Shown: positions 33,999 to 43,383, numbered from the stretch's first letter. The stretch is DNA of 64,000 bases from Lewinellaceae bacterium (GCA_020636435.1 JACJXX010000002.1:2604001-2668000); one strand, 5' to 3'. A program made the numbers and translations. Notes: generated by a model from the sequence alone, not told the origin.

Positions 33999-36284
33999 AT
34001 GAGAAGACATAATTGGCTGATGGCTGCAATATTGATCTTATGGAGTGGCCTAAATGCCCAGCCTGCCAAACTGATAAAGGCCAATCAATATTTTGAAGAA
34101 GGCAATTACCGCCAGGCCATACCCTTGTACGAAGAAGTGCTCGGGCGGGAAAACATTCCCGAAGCAAAAGTCCGTTTAGCGGAATCTTTCCGGTACCTGG
34201 GCAACTACAAGGCTGCCGCCGGATGGTACGCTTTGGTGATTGGCCTGCCGGAAAGCCCTCCGGAACTCAAATTCTACTACGGGATGATGCTCCTGCGCAC
34301 CGGCGACTGCAAAGCGGCGGAGCGCTGGTTTAAAGACTACCTGAAGTACCATCCCTACGACCCGCGCCGGCAGCGGCTGCTCAATGCTTGTGCTTATATT
34401 GAACAACTGGCAAAGGAGCAGCCGGAAAGAGCCACTTTGTCTTTGCCCGGTTTCAACACCCCTAAAAGCGAACTGGGCCCTGTTTATTATGAAAACGGCC
34501 TCATTTATTCTTCTTTTAGAAAAAGCGAGGAAGACCCGTCTCAGGCTTTTCTCGACCTGTATAAAGTGACGGTTGAGGGGCAGGGGAGCGATCGCTCGTA
34601 TTCTGCTCCCCGGTTATTCTCCAGTTCTATCCAGTCGAAATTCCATGAAGGCATGGCTGCTTTCAACAGCGAAGAAACGGAGATTTACTTCACCCGCACC
34701 CGCAAGGTGGCTTCCCATTCTCCGCTGCAACCAGGAATCCATCGCCTGGAGATCGTTACCGCCCGGCGCCTCCCGCAGGGCGATTGGAGCAACCTCCAGG
34801 CATTGTCGTTCAGCAGTGACGATTATTCGATCGTACACCCTTCTATCAGCGCTGACGGAAAACGCCTCTTCTTTTCTTCCGATATGCCTGGAGGGCAGGG
34901 AGGCAAAGACCTCTACCTCTCCTTTTCGGAGAACGGGCAATGGGGCCCTCCCATCAACCTTGGGCCTGCCGTCAATACTCCGGATGACGAGGTTTTCCCT
35001 TTTGTCAGCAAATCCGGGAAATTGTATTTCTCTTCCAACGGCCACCTGGGGCTGGGCGGCCAGGATATTTTCTGGACGGAGGAAGGCTTTGACGGCCTTT
35101 GGGTCCTGCCTTACAACATGGGCGCTCCTTTCAATACGGAGGCCGATGATTTTGGCATTATTTTCAATCCGGAGGAAACGGAAGGATACTTTACTTCCAA
35201 CCGCAGCGGAGGAAAGGGCAAAGACGACATCTATTTCTTCGAAATGAAGCCACTTGGCACCCCGGTGCAGGTCGACGTGGTCGATATCAGCACCGGCGAC
35301 CCCGTGCCTTTCGCCAAAGTGCTGAACTCTTGTAACGGGGATACGCTCCTCGCCGGGGCAAAGGGGCGCTTGTTCCTTCGCCTCCCGGAATGCTGCTCTC
35401 TGACCGGCGTAGCGGATAGCTACCAATCCCGCACTATGGAAGCCTGCGAAAGGAAAGGCGAACTGGCCGCAGACACTCTTTTTATCGCCCTGGCGCTGAC
35501 AGCTAAAGCATCCTCCGGCGAAGAGCCGGAGGCGGAAATTCCGGGCAGCCATCAACTGAACGGAGTGGTTTTCAACCTGGAAACCGGCAAGCCGGTTTAT
35601 CAGGCGGAGGTCAAACTGGAAAGCGTCAACTGCCTGGGGGCGCCAGTCGTTATGACCGACAAGCAGGGCCGCTTCAGCATGCCGCTGGAAGCGAATTGTT
35701 GCTACCGCCTGAGAGTAGAGCGGGATAATTTCTTCGCTCAGAACCTGGAAGTATGCACGGAAAAGAAAAAAGCCGAGCAATCCCTGGAGGCTTATCTCAT
35801 CCCTTACGCGGAAGACCCCGCGAGCGAGGGGGAAGGGGAGAGCATGCCGGTAAAAATGAACGTTGTTGCCGACGGTGGCGATAGCTTTAACTTTTCTCGC
35901 AGCAGCGAGAAGGATGGAAGCTCTTTTGCTTTCCGCATCAATGTCTACTACGATTACGGGCGCTCCAGCGTTCAAAAAGAATCCATTCCCGATTTGCTGA
36001 GCTTGTTGAAACTCCTGAAGGAAAACCCGGACCTCGTCCTGGAGATCAGCTCTCATACGGATTCCAAGGGCGATAAAGATGTCAATATGGAGCTTTCCCA
36101 GAGGCGGGCTGATGTCGTCGTGCGTTACCTCGTCAATGCGGGTATCGGGAAGGAGCGCCTGGTGGCGAAAGGCTATGGGGAGTCCCAACTGGTCAACCAG
36201 TGCAAGGATGGAGTGACCTGTACGGAAGAGGAGCACCAGAAGAACCGGCGCACTGAGTTTAGGGTGCTGGGTAAGGTGCAATAG
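33999..36284 (+). CDS. PorE-like envelope protein: TPR, PD40 propeller, carboxypeptidase-regulatory-like, OmpA_C
   Basis: The ATG at 33999 (MRRHNWLMAAILIL) places a signal peptide at once; 761 residues. After the signal come TPRs (about 25-150), a WD40/PD40-type propeller with SADGKRLFFSSDMPGGQGGKDL-like repeats (about 155-440), a carboxypeptidase-regulatory-like Ig fold (HQLNGVVFNLETGKPVYQAE, about 520-600), and a C-terminal OmpA_C peptidoglycan-binding domain (YYDYGRSSV ... HTDSKGD ... LSQRRADVV ... KNRRTEFRV). This is the PorE architecture of the T9SS and of related gliding/secretion proteins. It is likely periplasmic, tethering an outer-membrane complex to peptidoglycan. A close structural paralogue follows at 36977. 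Confidence 0.88.
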   Translation: MRRHNWLMAAILILWSGLNAQPAKLIKANQYFEEGNYRQAIPLYEEVLGRENIPEAKVRLAESFRYLGNYKAAAGWYALVIGLPESPPELKFYYGMMLLRTGDCKAAERWFKDYLKYHPYDPRRQRLLNACAYIEQLAKEQPERATLSLPGFNTPKSELGPVYYENGLIYSSFRKSEEDPSQAFLDLYKVTVEGQGSDRSYSAPRLFSSSIQSKFHEGMAAFNSEETEIYFTRTRKVASHSPLQPGIHRLEIVTARRLPQGDWSNLQALSFSSDDYSIVHPSISADGKRLFFSSDMPGGQGGKDLYLSFSENGQWGPPINLGPAVNTPDDEVFPFVSKSGKLYFSSNGHLGLGGQDIFWTEEGFDGLWVLPYNMGAPFNTEADDFGIIFNPEETEGYFTSNRSGGKGKDDIYFFEMKPLGTPVQVDVVDISTGDPVPFAKVLNSCNGDTLLAGAKGRLFLRLPECCSLTGVADSYQSRTMEACERKGELAADTLFIALALTAKASSGEEPEAEIPGSHQLNGVVFNLETGKPVYQAEVKLESVNCLGAPVVMTDKQGRFSMPLEANCCYRLRVERDNFFAQNLEVCTEKKKAEQSLEAYLIPYAEDPASEGEGESMPVKMNVVADGGDSFNFSRSSEKDGSSFAFRINVYYDYGRSSVQKESIPDLLSLLKLLKENPDLVLEISSHTDSKGDKDVNMELSQRRADVVVRYLVNAGIGKERLVAKGYGESQLVNQCKDGVTCTEEEHQKNRRTEFRVLGKVQ

Positions 36285-36340
36285 GCCAGGTTTGATTTCT
36301 CATTGCCATACTACTCATTTGCCGGATCGTATAAGAATGC

Positions 36341-36397
36341 AAGGGTGTAAACGTGTAAAAGGCCGGGATTCCCAGGCATTTACACGTTTACACCCTT
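36341..36397. terminator. 19-bp perfect inverted repeat between convergent genes
   Basis: AAGGGTGTAAACGTGTAAA (36341-36359) and its exact complement (36379-36397) around a 19-nt loop that contains GGGATTCCC. The right arm is identical to sequence at 26006-26024. It lies between the PorE-like gene and the convergent Kazal gene. Confidence 0.65.
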
Positions 36398-36460
36398 GCC
36401 CATTTACACGATAGCCCCCAAAATATCCGGCCGTATGGTTTCATTGGTTATGCCCGGTGC

Positions 36461-36697
36461 TCAATTTGTCTCGCATGGCCCCTCTTCCCAGCGTTTGAGG
36501 CCGGCGTTTTGCGCGTAGCACTCATTGGGGTAGGTTTTGCCGTCGCAGCCACAAACGGGCTGGTAGACTTCTATGCAGGCCATTTCGGGATTGATCTTGC
36601 TTTCGTCGATGCAATCGCCGGAGATGGTTTTGCGGCTTTCTTTGCAGGTTGCCGCCAGGCAGCAAAGGGCGAGGAAGAGGAAGGCCAGTCGCTTCAT
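36461..36697 (-). CDS. Kazal-type protease inhibitor lipoprotein
   Basis: 78 residues. Lipobox LAATC (Cys18) after a hydrophobic signal, then one Kazal_1 domain: CIEVYQPVCGCDGKTYPNEC with the following CYAQNAG and a last Cys in EGPCETN. The VCGCDGKTYPNEC core is diagnostic. Kazal domains block serine proteases by a canonical loop. In this phylum short Kazal lipoproteins may protect the cell surface from its own or foreign proteases; here two secreted peptidases (S8, S46) occur in the same window. A -7-like TATCTTTC (one mismatch) lies about 12 nt upstream. Confidence 0.85.
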   Translation of the reverse strand: MKRLAFLFLALCCLAATCKESRKTISGDCIDESKINPEMACIEVYQPVCGCDGKTYPNECYAQNAGLKRWEEGPCETN

Positions 36698-36976
36698 ATT
36701 TTTGCAGAAAGATAAGAAAATATCCCGTCTTAATGCCTTTCAATGGATGCCTTTAGTGGATGGCCTGAACGGTTGAATGCACAACAATTCAAAAATATCT
36801 TCCGTTATTGTGCTGATGGAACATTTTATTCCCCCCCGAATCGGCAAAGGTTGCAGCTATGTCAATTGAAATGAGCAGGCTGCGATTTTTTGAGTATTTA
36901 ATTTTATTGATATATTACCAAAGTTTTCCGCAAGGGAAAGACAACTCCTGTAATTACTTTTTGAAAATGCAATACT
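36698..36976. other. Intergenic region between divergent Kazal and SPOR genes
   Basis: 279 bp, AT-rich on the right. It must contain two divergent promoters. No exact -7 box was found, and no coding signal or strong hairpin. Confidence 0.3.
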
Positions 36977-39397
36977 ATGAAGATCCTTTTCAGAGCCTTT
37001 CTGCTGTTGTTTATTTGGTCTGCCTGCTTGCCGGCATACGGGCAACTCAGCCGGGCCAATAAAGATTACGAGATGGGGGCTTTCAACCTGGCTGTCCGCG
37101 GATATCTCGAACTGCTGGAAAAGCGGCCGGGGAATTACGAAGCGATGCTTAAACTCGCCGATTCGTATCGGTACCTCAATCAAATGGATGAAGCCCGCAG
37201 CTGGTACGAACGGGTGCTGGCCGACCGGGACGGCCGCAAACAGATGGTCGACGAATATCCATTCCAGTATGCAGAGGTATTGATGGCCCTGGGGCAGTAC
37301 GACAAAGCCAGGCAATGGTTTGAAGCTTACGCCAAAGTGCAGCGCACCAATGAAGAGAATGCCGCTAAAGGGCAGCAGTTCGCCCAGAACTGCATTTTTG
37401 CCCAGAACCAGATGGGCCAGTCTTCTCCTTACCAGGTCAGCAATGAATACATCAACACCACCTCTTCGGATTTTGGCCCCGCTTTCTACGGCGACCAGGT
37501 GGCCTTTTCTTCTGCCCGCACCGACCTGAGCCCCGCAGGCTCCACCTGGACGGGCAAAGCCAACAACCAGTTGTTTATGGCCAGGGTTGGAGACAATGGT
37601 TTCCTGGAGGCCCCCGTACCGTTTCAGAACCGCCTTCAGGAGGATAAAACCTTCGTCAATGTAGGGCCGGTTTCCTATACTCAGGATGGCAATTCGGTGG
37701 CTTTTACAAAAAACAACTTCATCGACGGCACCCGCCACATCCCTACCGGCGGGCTGGAGTTGAGCTTGTCCATCGCTCAGATCAACCCCAGCGGAGAATG
37801 GGCCGAACAGAAACCCTTTCCCTACAACGGTTCCGGCTTCTCCACCGGCTGGCCCAACTTCTCGCCGGACGGAAATGCCCTTTATTTTGCTTCCAACCGC
37901 CCGGATGGATTCGGCGGGTTCGACCTTTACGTCTCCTATCGGATGGGCAACACCTGGAGCGCTCCGGAAAACCTGGGGCCCAATTTGAATACGCCCGGAG
38001 ATGAAGTTTCGCCGTTCTACGACGGGAATTTTCTGTACTTTTCTTCCAACTGGCACCAGGGCCTAGGAGGATACGATGTTTTCCGGGCAGAGCAGGCCAA
38101 TGGGCGCTGGGCCCGCATTTTCCACCTCGGCAACGTGATCAACTCTTCCCGCGACGATTACGGCTTCGTTTACGATAACTTCCGCAATATCGGCTACCTG
38201 GTCTCCAACCGCCCGGGCGGGCGGGGCAATGAAGACCTCTACAGGGTGTCGAAGTCGGCCGACAATATCACCCTCAACATACGCAACGCTTCCGACGGGC
38301 TCCCGATACCCGGGGCCACCATCGATTTCATCAACTGCGGCGAGGGCCTCTTTAAGGCAGATAGCCGGGGCGTTTATAGCTTCCAGGCGGTGGAGGGGCT
38401 GAATTGCGATATCGTCATCCGGGCAGATGGGTACAATGACGCCGTATTCTCGGTATCGGCCATGGGAATGCGCCAAAACCAGGAATACGACATCAAACTC
38501 AGCCGTCCCGGAGAAGAGTATATCGGCAAGATACTCAATTATACTACCCGGCTTCCGGTAGTCAATGTGGCCATTACCGCCACCAATCAATCGACCAACA
38601 GCGCCATGCAGGCCACTACCGATGTCAATGGCGATTACGCTTTGGCCCTGAGCCCCAATTCTTCCTATGTCTTGCGTTATTCCCGGCCTGGTTTTCGGGA
38701 CATCAACCGTACGGTAAATACCGGGGAAGGCAATGACCGCACCATTCTGGGGATGATATCCATGCTGCCCGTAAGCGAAGGCGCCGACAATTACCCGGGC
38801 TCTGACGTTACGCCCCGGCCCGGCATTGCCGGAGGAGATGGAAGCGCCGTTTCTCCGGGAGGAGAAGGCGTCGCCCTGAGCAGTGGATACGCCGTGCAGG
38901 TGGCTGCCCTGAATAAGCCGGGGCTGGAAAATTTTTCGGCTCTGGAGAATGTCGGGCAGGTTTACTCGAAATACGAGGGCGGTGTTTACAAGGTTCGGAT
39001 CGGAGTATTCGGCAGCCGCACGGATGCGGCCACTGCGCTCAACACCGTCAAATCGCGCGGATACAAAGACGCCTTTATCGTTGCGGAACAAGGCAATGTG
39101 GGCGCTCAGGCCAAAACCGGGCAGCCGGCAACGGCGCCTTCCGCCGCCGCGGGCTCCGGCCGCTATAAGGTGCAGCTGGCGGCTTACCGCAACCCAGCGT
39201 ATTTCAATCCTTCCGGACTGGAGCGTTACGGCAATATTGAAGACCGCCAACGAGACGGCCTGACCATAAAATTGCTGTCCGGCTTCGACGATATTGAGGA
39301 AGCCAAACAAGCCTGGCGACAGGCTAAGTCCGCCGGTTTTACAACGGCTTATATCGTTCTGGATTCAGGAGTCGAACTGACTAAGGTTTATCCGTAG
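36977..39397 (+). CDS. TPR/PD40-propeller envelope protein with tandem C-terminal SPOR domains
   Basis: 806 residues. Signal peptide 1-22 (cleavage at AYGQ), TPRs about 25-150, a PD40 propeller (SPDGNALYFASNRPDGFGG-type blades, about 160-440), two carboxypeptidase-regulatory-like Ig folds (RNASDGLPIPGATIDF about 437, NYTTRLPVVNVAITAT about 520), then two SPOR-type repeats: YAVQVAALNKPGLENF (about 637) and YKVQLAAYRNPAYFNP (about 729). It matches the PorE-like neighbour blade for blade but swaps the OmpA_C domain for SPOR, a different peptidoglycan-binding module that prefers denuded glycan strands at division sites in other bacteria. Probably periplasmic; function unknown. Confidence 0.87.
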   Translation: MKILFRAFLLLFIWSACLPAYGQLSRANKDYEMGAFNLAVRGYLELLEKRPGNYEAMLKLADSYRYLNQMDEARSWYERVLADRDGRKQMVDEYPFQYAEVLMALGQYDKARQWFEAYAKVQRTNEENAAKGQQFAQNCIFAQNQMGQSSPYQVSNEYINTTSSDFGPAFYGDQVAFSSARTDLSPAGSTWTGKANNQLFMARVGDNGFLEAPVPFQNRLQEDKTFVNVGPVSYTQDGNSVAFTKNNFIDGTRHIPTGGLELSLSIAQINPSGEWAEQKPFPYNGSGFSTGWPNFSPDGNALYFASNRPDGFGGFDLYVSYRMGNTWSAPENLGPNLNTPGDEVSPFYDGNFLYFSSNWHQGLGGYDVFRAEQANGRWARIFHLGNVINSSRDDYGFVYDNFRNIGYLVSNRPGGRGNEDLYRVSKSADNITLNIRNASDGLPIPGATIDFINCGEGLFKADSRGVYSFQAVEGLNCDIVIRADGYNDAVFSVSAMGMRQNQEYDIKLSRPGEEYIGKILNYTTRLPVVNVAITATNQSTNSAMQATTDVNGDYALALSPNSSYVLRYSRPGFRDINRTVNTGEGNDRTILGMISMLPVSEGADNYPGSDVTPRPGIAGGDGSAVSPGGEGVALSSGYAVQVAALNKPGLENFSALENVGQVYSKYEGGVYKVRIGVFGSRTDAATALNTVKSRGYKDAFIVAEQGNVGAQAKTGQPATAPSAAAGSGRYKVQLAAYRNPAYFNPSGLERYGNIEDRQRDGLTIKLLSGFDDIEEAKQAWRQAKSAGFTTAYIVLDSGVELTKVYP

Positions 39398-39447
39398 GAT
39401 GACTCATGGTCGGGCCCGGAGCGAACCGCCCCGGGCTTCATCCGGCG

Positions 39448-40563
39448 TTATTTCAAAACGTCATCCACCTCGGCCATGGACAGCCCGAAAGCATCGGCGA
39501 CTCCCCGGTAAACCACCTTGCCCTCAACCACGTTGAGCCCTTTCCGGAGCGCCTCGTCTTCCCGGCAGGCGGTTTTCCACCCCTTGCCGGCCAGTTTGAG
39601 CGCGTACGGCAAAGTGGCATTGGTCAGCGCAATGGTGGAAGTGAAAGGCACCGCTCCCGGCATATTGGCCACACAGTAGTGTACCACGCCGTCGATGACG
39701 AAGGTAGGGTCGTCGTGAGTGGTCGGTTTGCAGGTCTCGATGCATCCGCCCTGGTCAACCGCCACGTCCACCAATACAGTGCCCGGCTGCATTTCTTTCA
39801 GCATGTCGCGGGTGATCAGTTTGGGGGCTTTGGCGCCGGCAATCAGCACGGCGCCGACGATCAGGTCGGCGTCTTTGATGAGCTTGCGGATGTTGTATTC
39901 GTTGGAGTACATGGTGGTTACGTTGGCCGGCATCACGTCGGCCAGGTAGCGCAGGCGGGGGAGGTTCACATCGAGAATGATCACCTGGGCGCCCAGGCCC
40001 GCCGCCATTTTAGCAGCTTGTGTGCCGACGATACCCCCGCCGAGGATCAGGATTTTGCCGGGAGAAACGCCAGGAACTCCTCCCAGAAGCACCCCTTTGC
40101 CATGTTGGTGTTTCTCCAGGTATTTGGCCCCCTCCTGTATGGCCATCCGGCCGGCCACTTCCGACATGGGCGTCAGCAGGGGCAGGCTGCGGTCGGCCAG
40201 TTCTACCGTCTCATAGGCAAGGCAAATAGAACCGTTGCCAATCATCGCCCTGGTCAGAGGCTCGTAGGAGGCAAAATGAAAATAGGTAAATAGAAGCTGG
40301 CCTTTTTTTATCAGTTTGTATTCCGGCTCTATGGGCTCCTTCACCTTTATGATCATTTCCGCTTTGCCATACACCTCTTCGATGGTGGGAAGGATATGGG
40401 CGCCGGCCTGTTGGTATTCTTCATCGGAAAACCCGCTGCCGATCCCGGCAGTGGATTGTACATGTACACTGTGGCCTCGCTTGGTGAGTTCCAGAGCGCC
40501 GGCAGGGGTGAGCGCAACGCGGTTCTCGCTGGTCTTAATTTCCTTAGGTACGCCAATAATCAT
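39448..40563 (-). CDS. ald: Alanine dehydrogenase
   Basis: 371 residues, the normal size. It starts MIIGVPKEIKTSENRVALTP; Lys and His of the substrate site are in YFHFAS-type TYFHFASYE, the NAD motif GGGIVGTQAAKMA lies about 174, and DVAVDQGGC about 268. It interconverts L-alanine and pyruvate plus ammonium with NAD(H). A terminator-like hairpin follows the minus-strand mqnD gene upstream of it, so ald has its own promoter. Confidence 0.96.
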   Translation of the reverse strand: MIIGVPKEIKTSENRVALTPAGALELTKRGHSVHVQSTAGIGSGFSDEEYQQAGAHILPTIEEVYGKAEMIIKVKEPIEPEYKLIKKGQLLFTYFHFASYEPLTRAMIGNGSICLAYETVELADRSLPLLTPMSEVAGRMAIQEGAKYLEKHQHGKGVLLGGVPGVSPGKILILGGGIVGTQAAKMAAGLGAQVIILDVNLPRLRYLADVMPANVTTMYSNEYNIRKLIKDADLIVGAVLIAGAKAPKLITRDMLKEMQPGTVLVDVAVDQGGCIETCKPTTHDDPTFVIDGVVHYCVANMPGAVPFTSTIALTNATLPYALKLAGKGWKTACREDEALRKGLNVVEGKVVYRGVADAFGLSMAEVDDVLK

Positions 40564-40654
40564 TACGATCTGATTTTTATCTGGTTAGGAATAATGGAAG
40601 GATGGGCAAAAATAATAAACTGTTTGGATTTTCTATGGGCTGTTGGGAAAGGGC

Positions 40655-40688
40655 TAAAAAAAAAGCACGGGATAATCCGGGCTTTTTT
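40655..40688 (-). terminator. Terminator of mqnD (minus)
   Basis: The stem GCcCGG/CCGtGC around ATTATC is flanked by A-runs on one side and T-runs on the other on each strand, so it could act both ways. It lies 80 bp after the mqnD stop. Confidence 0.65.
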
Positions 40689-40767
40689 GAAAAAAACGAT
40701 TGTAACTGTATGGCATAACCTGCTTAAAAATTTGAATCATCCGTGCCAAAAAGCATACTGCCCCGTT

Positions 40768-41598
40768 TTAAATTACAAAAACCGGCACTTCCTGAGCCGG
40801 AATCACCCCCTTCGCCATCGCAATATCAAACAGCCGTTGCACTGCCTCTTTCCCTCTTATTCCCAGGCTTCGGGTATACGCATTGACATACAGCCCGATG
40901 TGCCGGTACATTACCTCTTCCTCCATTTCCTGCGCGTGTTGCCTGACGAAGGCTTTGGGTTCCTCCGGATGGTCCATGGCGAAGGCCACGCTTCGGGCCA
41001 TCACGCGGTTGACGGCTCGCTGAACTCCGGCAGGGAGGCCCCGGCTGGCAACGATGCCTCCGAGGGGGATCGGCATCTGCGTAGCGCTTTCCCAGAATTC
41101 CCCCAGGTCTTTCAGCTTCACCAGCCCCTTCTCCTGGTAGGTGAACCGGTTCTCGTGTATGATCAGCCCGGCGTCCATTTTTCCCGCGAGCACGGCATCC
41201 TCGATATCTGAAAACAACATTTCCGTTTTATTCCGGGCTTGAGGGTAGGCCAGGCTGAGCAGAAAATTGGCCGTGGTGTATTTTCCGGGCATGGCAATAC
41301 GAGCTTGCTTTATAGCGCTATCTTCCATCGGCGCTTTGGCGATGAGCAAGGGGCCCACATTATTTCCCAGCGCGCTGCCGGCATCGAGCAGGGCGTAATC
41401 TTTTAGCAGGAAAGCAAAGGCATGATAGCTCACCTTGGTGACATCCAGAGCTTTGGCGAAAGCCTTCTGGTTGAGTTCCTCCACATCGGCGATAAAGGGT
41501 TGGAACTCCAACCCTTCCGTGTCGACCTTGCCGTGGATCATGGCGTCGAAAATAAAGGTATCGTTGGGGCAGGGAGAAAATCCGAGGGTCAATTTCAT
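40768..41598 (-). CDS. mqnD: 1,4-dihydroxy-6-naphthoate synthase
   Basis: 276 residues with the family N-terminus LGFSPCPNDTFIFDAM (Asp at the substrate site), DVTKVSYHAFA, SDIEDAVLAGKMDAGLIIHE and the C-terminal VNAYTRSLG. MqnD cleaves cyclic dehypoxanthinyl futalosine in the futalosine route to menaquinone, in the cytoplasm. mqnA/B/C/E are not in the window; a UbiA-type enzyme that could be MqnP is at 32020. An exact -7 box lies 22 nt upstream. Confidence 0.93.
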   Translation of the reverse strand: MKLTLGFSPCPNDTFIFDAMIHGKVDTEGLEFQPFIADVEELNQKAFAKALDVTKVSYHAFAFLLKDYALLDAGSALGNNVGPLLIAKAPMEDSAIKQARIAMPGKYTTANFLLSLAYPQARNKTEMLFSDIEDAVLAGKMDAGLIIHENRFTYQEKGLVKLKDLGEFWESATQMPIPLGGIVASRGLPAGVQRAVNRVMARSVAFAMDHPEEPKAFVRQHAQEMEEEVMYRHIGLYVNAYTRSLGIRGKEAVQRLFDIAMAKGVIPAQEVPVFVI

Positions 41599-41620
41599 CA
41601 GCGGTCAATTTATGCATCGG

Positions 41621-41628
41621 CAAAATTA
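41621..41628 (-). promoter_or_regulatory. Candidate -7 box for mqnD
   Basis: The minus strand reads TAATTTTG, a perfect TAnnTTTG, 22 nt before the mqnD ATG. Confidence 0.4.
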
Positions 41629-41667
41629 TAAAACAGTTCTGGCCCGATAACGTTTCACGATTGACAA

Positions 41668-42588
41668 ATGAACCTTATGGATGGAACCGAACAATCAATG
41701 ATCCGGGCTCGGGGCCTCACTTTTGGATATGCCGGCGAACAGCCGGTATTTTCCAACCTGGAAATGAATGTGCCGGAAGGCAGCGTTTTCGGGCTACTGG
41801 GCGCAAACGGCGTCGGAAAATCTACTTTAATGAAAGTGCTGGTGGGCTTGCTGCATCCGCAGGAAGGGCAGATCGCCCTGCTCGGAGCGCCCATCCGCCG
41901 GCAAACCTTTCAACACATCGGCGTACTGATCGAGCATCCAAACCTGTATCCCCATCTTTCTGGATTGGACAACCTGCTGGTAATGGCCACCTATCGAAAG
42001 GTGGCAAAAACGAGGGCTTCCGAAGTGCTCCAACTGGTAGGCTTAAGCGATGCCGGGCATAAACTGGCGCGGTTTTACTCCACGGGAATGAAACAGCGCC
42101 TGGGCATCGCTATGGCCATTCTCCACCGCCCGCGACTGCTCCTGCTGGATGAGCCGGCCAATGGGCTGGACCCCGTGGGCATCGTTGCCATTAGAAGCCT
42201 TATCCGTAAGCTCAACCGGGAAGAAGGCATGACCATTTTCTTATCCAGCCATTTGCTGAGCGAAGTGGAACAGTCCTGTACCCACCTGGGAATCCTCGCC
42301 CCGGGGCGGCTGGCTTACCAGGGAACCCTGGAGGGCGCGCGTCGGCGTTTGTCCCGGGGCCTGCGCCTGCGGCTGAATTGCCACCCTGTCGCCCTGGCGC
42401 TGGACAAACTCCGGACGGAGGGGTGGGAAGCCCGGCCGGAAGAAAAGGGCGGGCTGCAGTTGTCGCTTTCCGGAAAGCAGGAGATCAGCCAGGTGGTCGA
42501 CCTGCTTCGGGGCGCCGGCGTCGATATCTATGAATTGATTGCTGAAGAAGGGCGGCTGGAAGATTTTTTCCTCAGCCTGTATCAATAA
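41668..42588 (+). CDS. ABC transporter ATP-binding protein
   Basis: 306 residues of the BcrA/CcmA-like class: Walker A GANGVGKST (about 41-49), Q-loop IEHPNLYPHLSG, signature STGMKQRLGIAM, Walker B LLLLDEPANGLDP, switch His in SSHLLSEVEQ. The C-terminal ~80 residues are an accessory domain common in export ATPases of this type. It forms a pair with the permease 6 bp downstream; similar pairs export antibiotics or lantibiotics or handle copper/polysaccharide, and the cargo is unknown. Confidence 0.92.
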   Translation: MNLMDGTEQSMIRARGLTFGYAGEQPVFSNLEMNVPEGSVFGLLGANGVGKSTLMKVLVGLLHPQEGQIALLGAPIRRQTFQHIGVLIEHPNLYPHLSGLDNLLVMATYRKVAKTRASEVLQLVGLSDAGHKLARFYSTGMKQRLGIAMAILHRPRLLLLDEPANGLDPVGIVAIRSLIRKLNREEGMTIFLSSHLLSEVEQSCTHLGILAPGRLAYQGTLEGARRRLSRGLRLRLNCHPVALALDKLRTEGWEARPEEKGGLQLSLSGKQEISQVVDLLRGAGVDIYELIAEEGRLEDFFLSLYQ

Positions 42589-42594
42589 AGCGAT

Positions 42595-43383
42595 ATGTCA
42601 TCTTTTGTATTATGCCTTAAAGCAGAAATCCGGAAAAACCGCAATTCCATGGCCGTCTGGTTGTCTCTGGCCGGAACTGCAGCCAACGTGCTGCTGTTTC
42701 TGGGGCTTCACCTGGCCGGAGGGCAGGTGGTTGGCGGTTTTACGGCTTCCGGTTGGGAGCATTACATTGCCAACCACTATGAGGGCATCGCGTTCATGAT
42801 GTTGCCTCTTTACGTCATCATATTGTGCAGCCTGGTTTTTTTGATGGAACATCGCCAGGAAATGTGGGTTCAGTTGTATACGTTGCCCATTCACCCCAGG
42901 CAGGTCTATCTTGGAAAACTGGCATTCCTCTTCCTGCTGTTTCTGGGCGCTCATCTGTTGTTTATCGCTGGAATGCTCTTATCCGGGCTCCTTTTTGGAA
43001 TCCTAAGGCCAGAGAGCGGCCTCCTGGAAGGGCTGCCTCCTTTAGGGCTGATAGCCGAACTTTCGGCCCGGACGCTGCTGTCGATCCTCGGGCTGATGGG
43101 GCTGCACGCCTGGCTGAGCCTCCGTTTTCGGGCCTTCATCGTCCCTTTGCTGATCGGTATTTTAGGTTATGTAATGGCGGGATTGCTGGGCGCCGGCTGG
43201 CCATGGCAATTCCTCAACCCCTATGCGCCCACATTCCTGTTCATGCCTCGCTATAATGGAGAGCACGTAGGAACCCAACTGGGGTGGCTGTCTGCGGCGG
43301 AGCTGATGAGCATAGCTTATCTGGGCTTGTTCACGGCCATTGCCTTCCGGGCACTGGGCAAAAAAGGAACAGGTAATAACTGA
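42595..43383 (+). CDS. ABC-2 type permease
   Basis: 262 residues, six predicted membrane helices in ABC-2 layout (for example 20-39, 62-83, 105-125, 150-168, 178-200, 230-250). The cytoplasmic loop LYTLPIHPRQVYLGKL before helix 3 is typical of lantibiotic-immunity-type permeases. Start 6 bp after the ATPase; one operon. Confidence 0.88.
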   Translation: MSSFVLCLKAEIRKNRNSMAVWLSLAGTAANVLLFLGLHLAGGQVVGGFTASGWEHYIANHYEGIAFMMLPLYVIILCSLVFLMEHRQEMWVQLYTLPIHPRQVYLGKLAFLFLLFLGAHLLFIAGMLLSGLLFGILRPESGLLEGLPPLGLIAELSARTLLSILGLMGLHAWLSLRFRAFIVPLLIGILGYVMAGLLGAGWPWQFLNPYAPTFLFMPRYNGEHVGTQLGWLSAAELMSIAYLGLFTAIAFRALGKKGTGNN

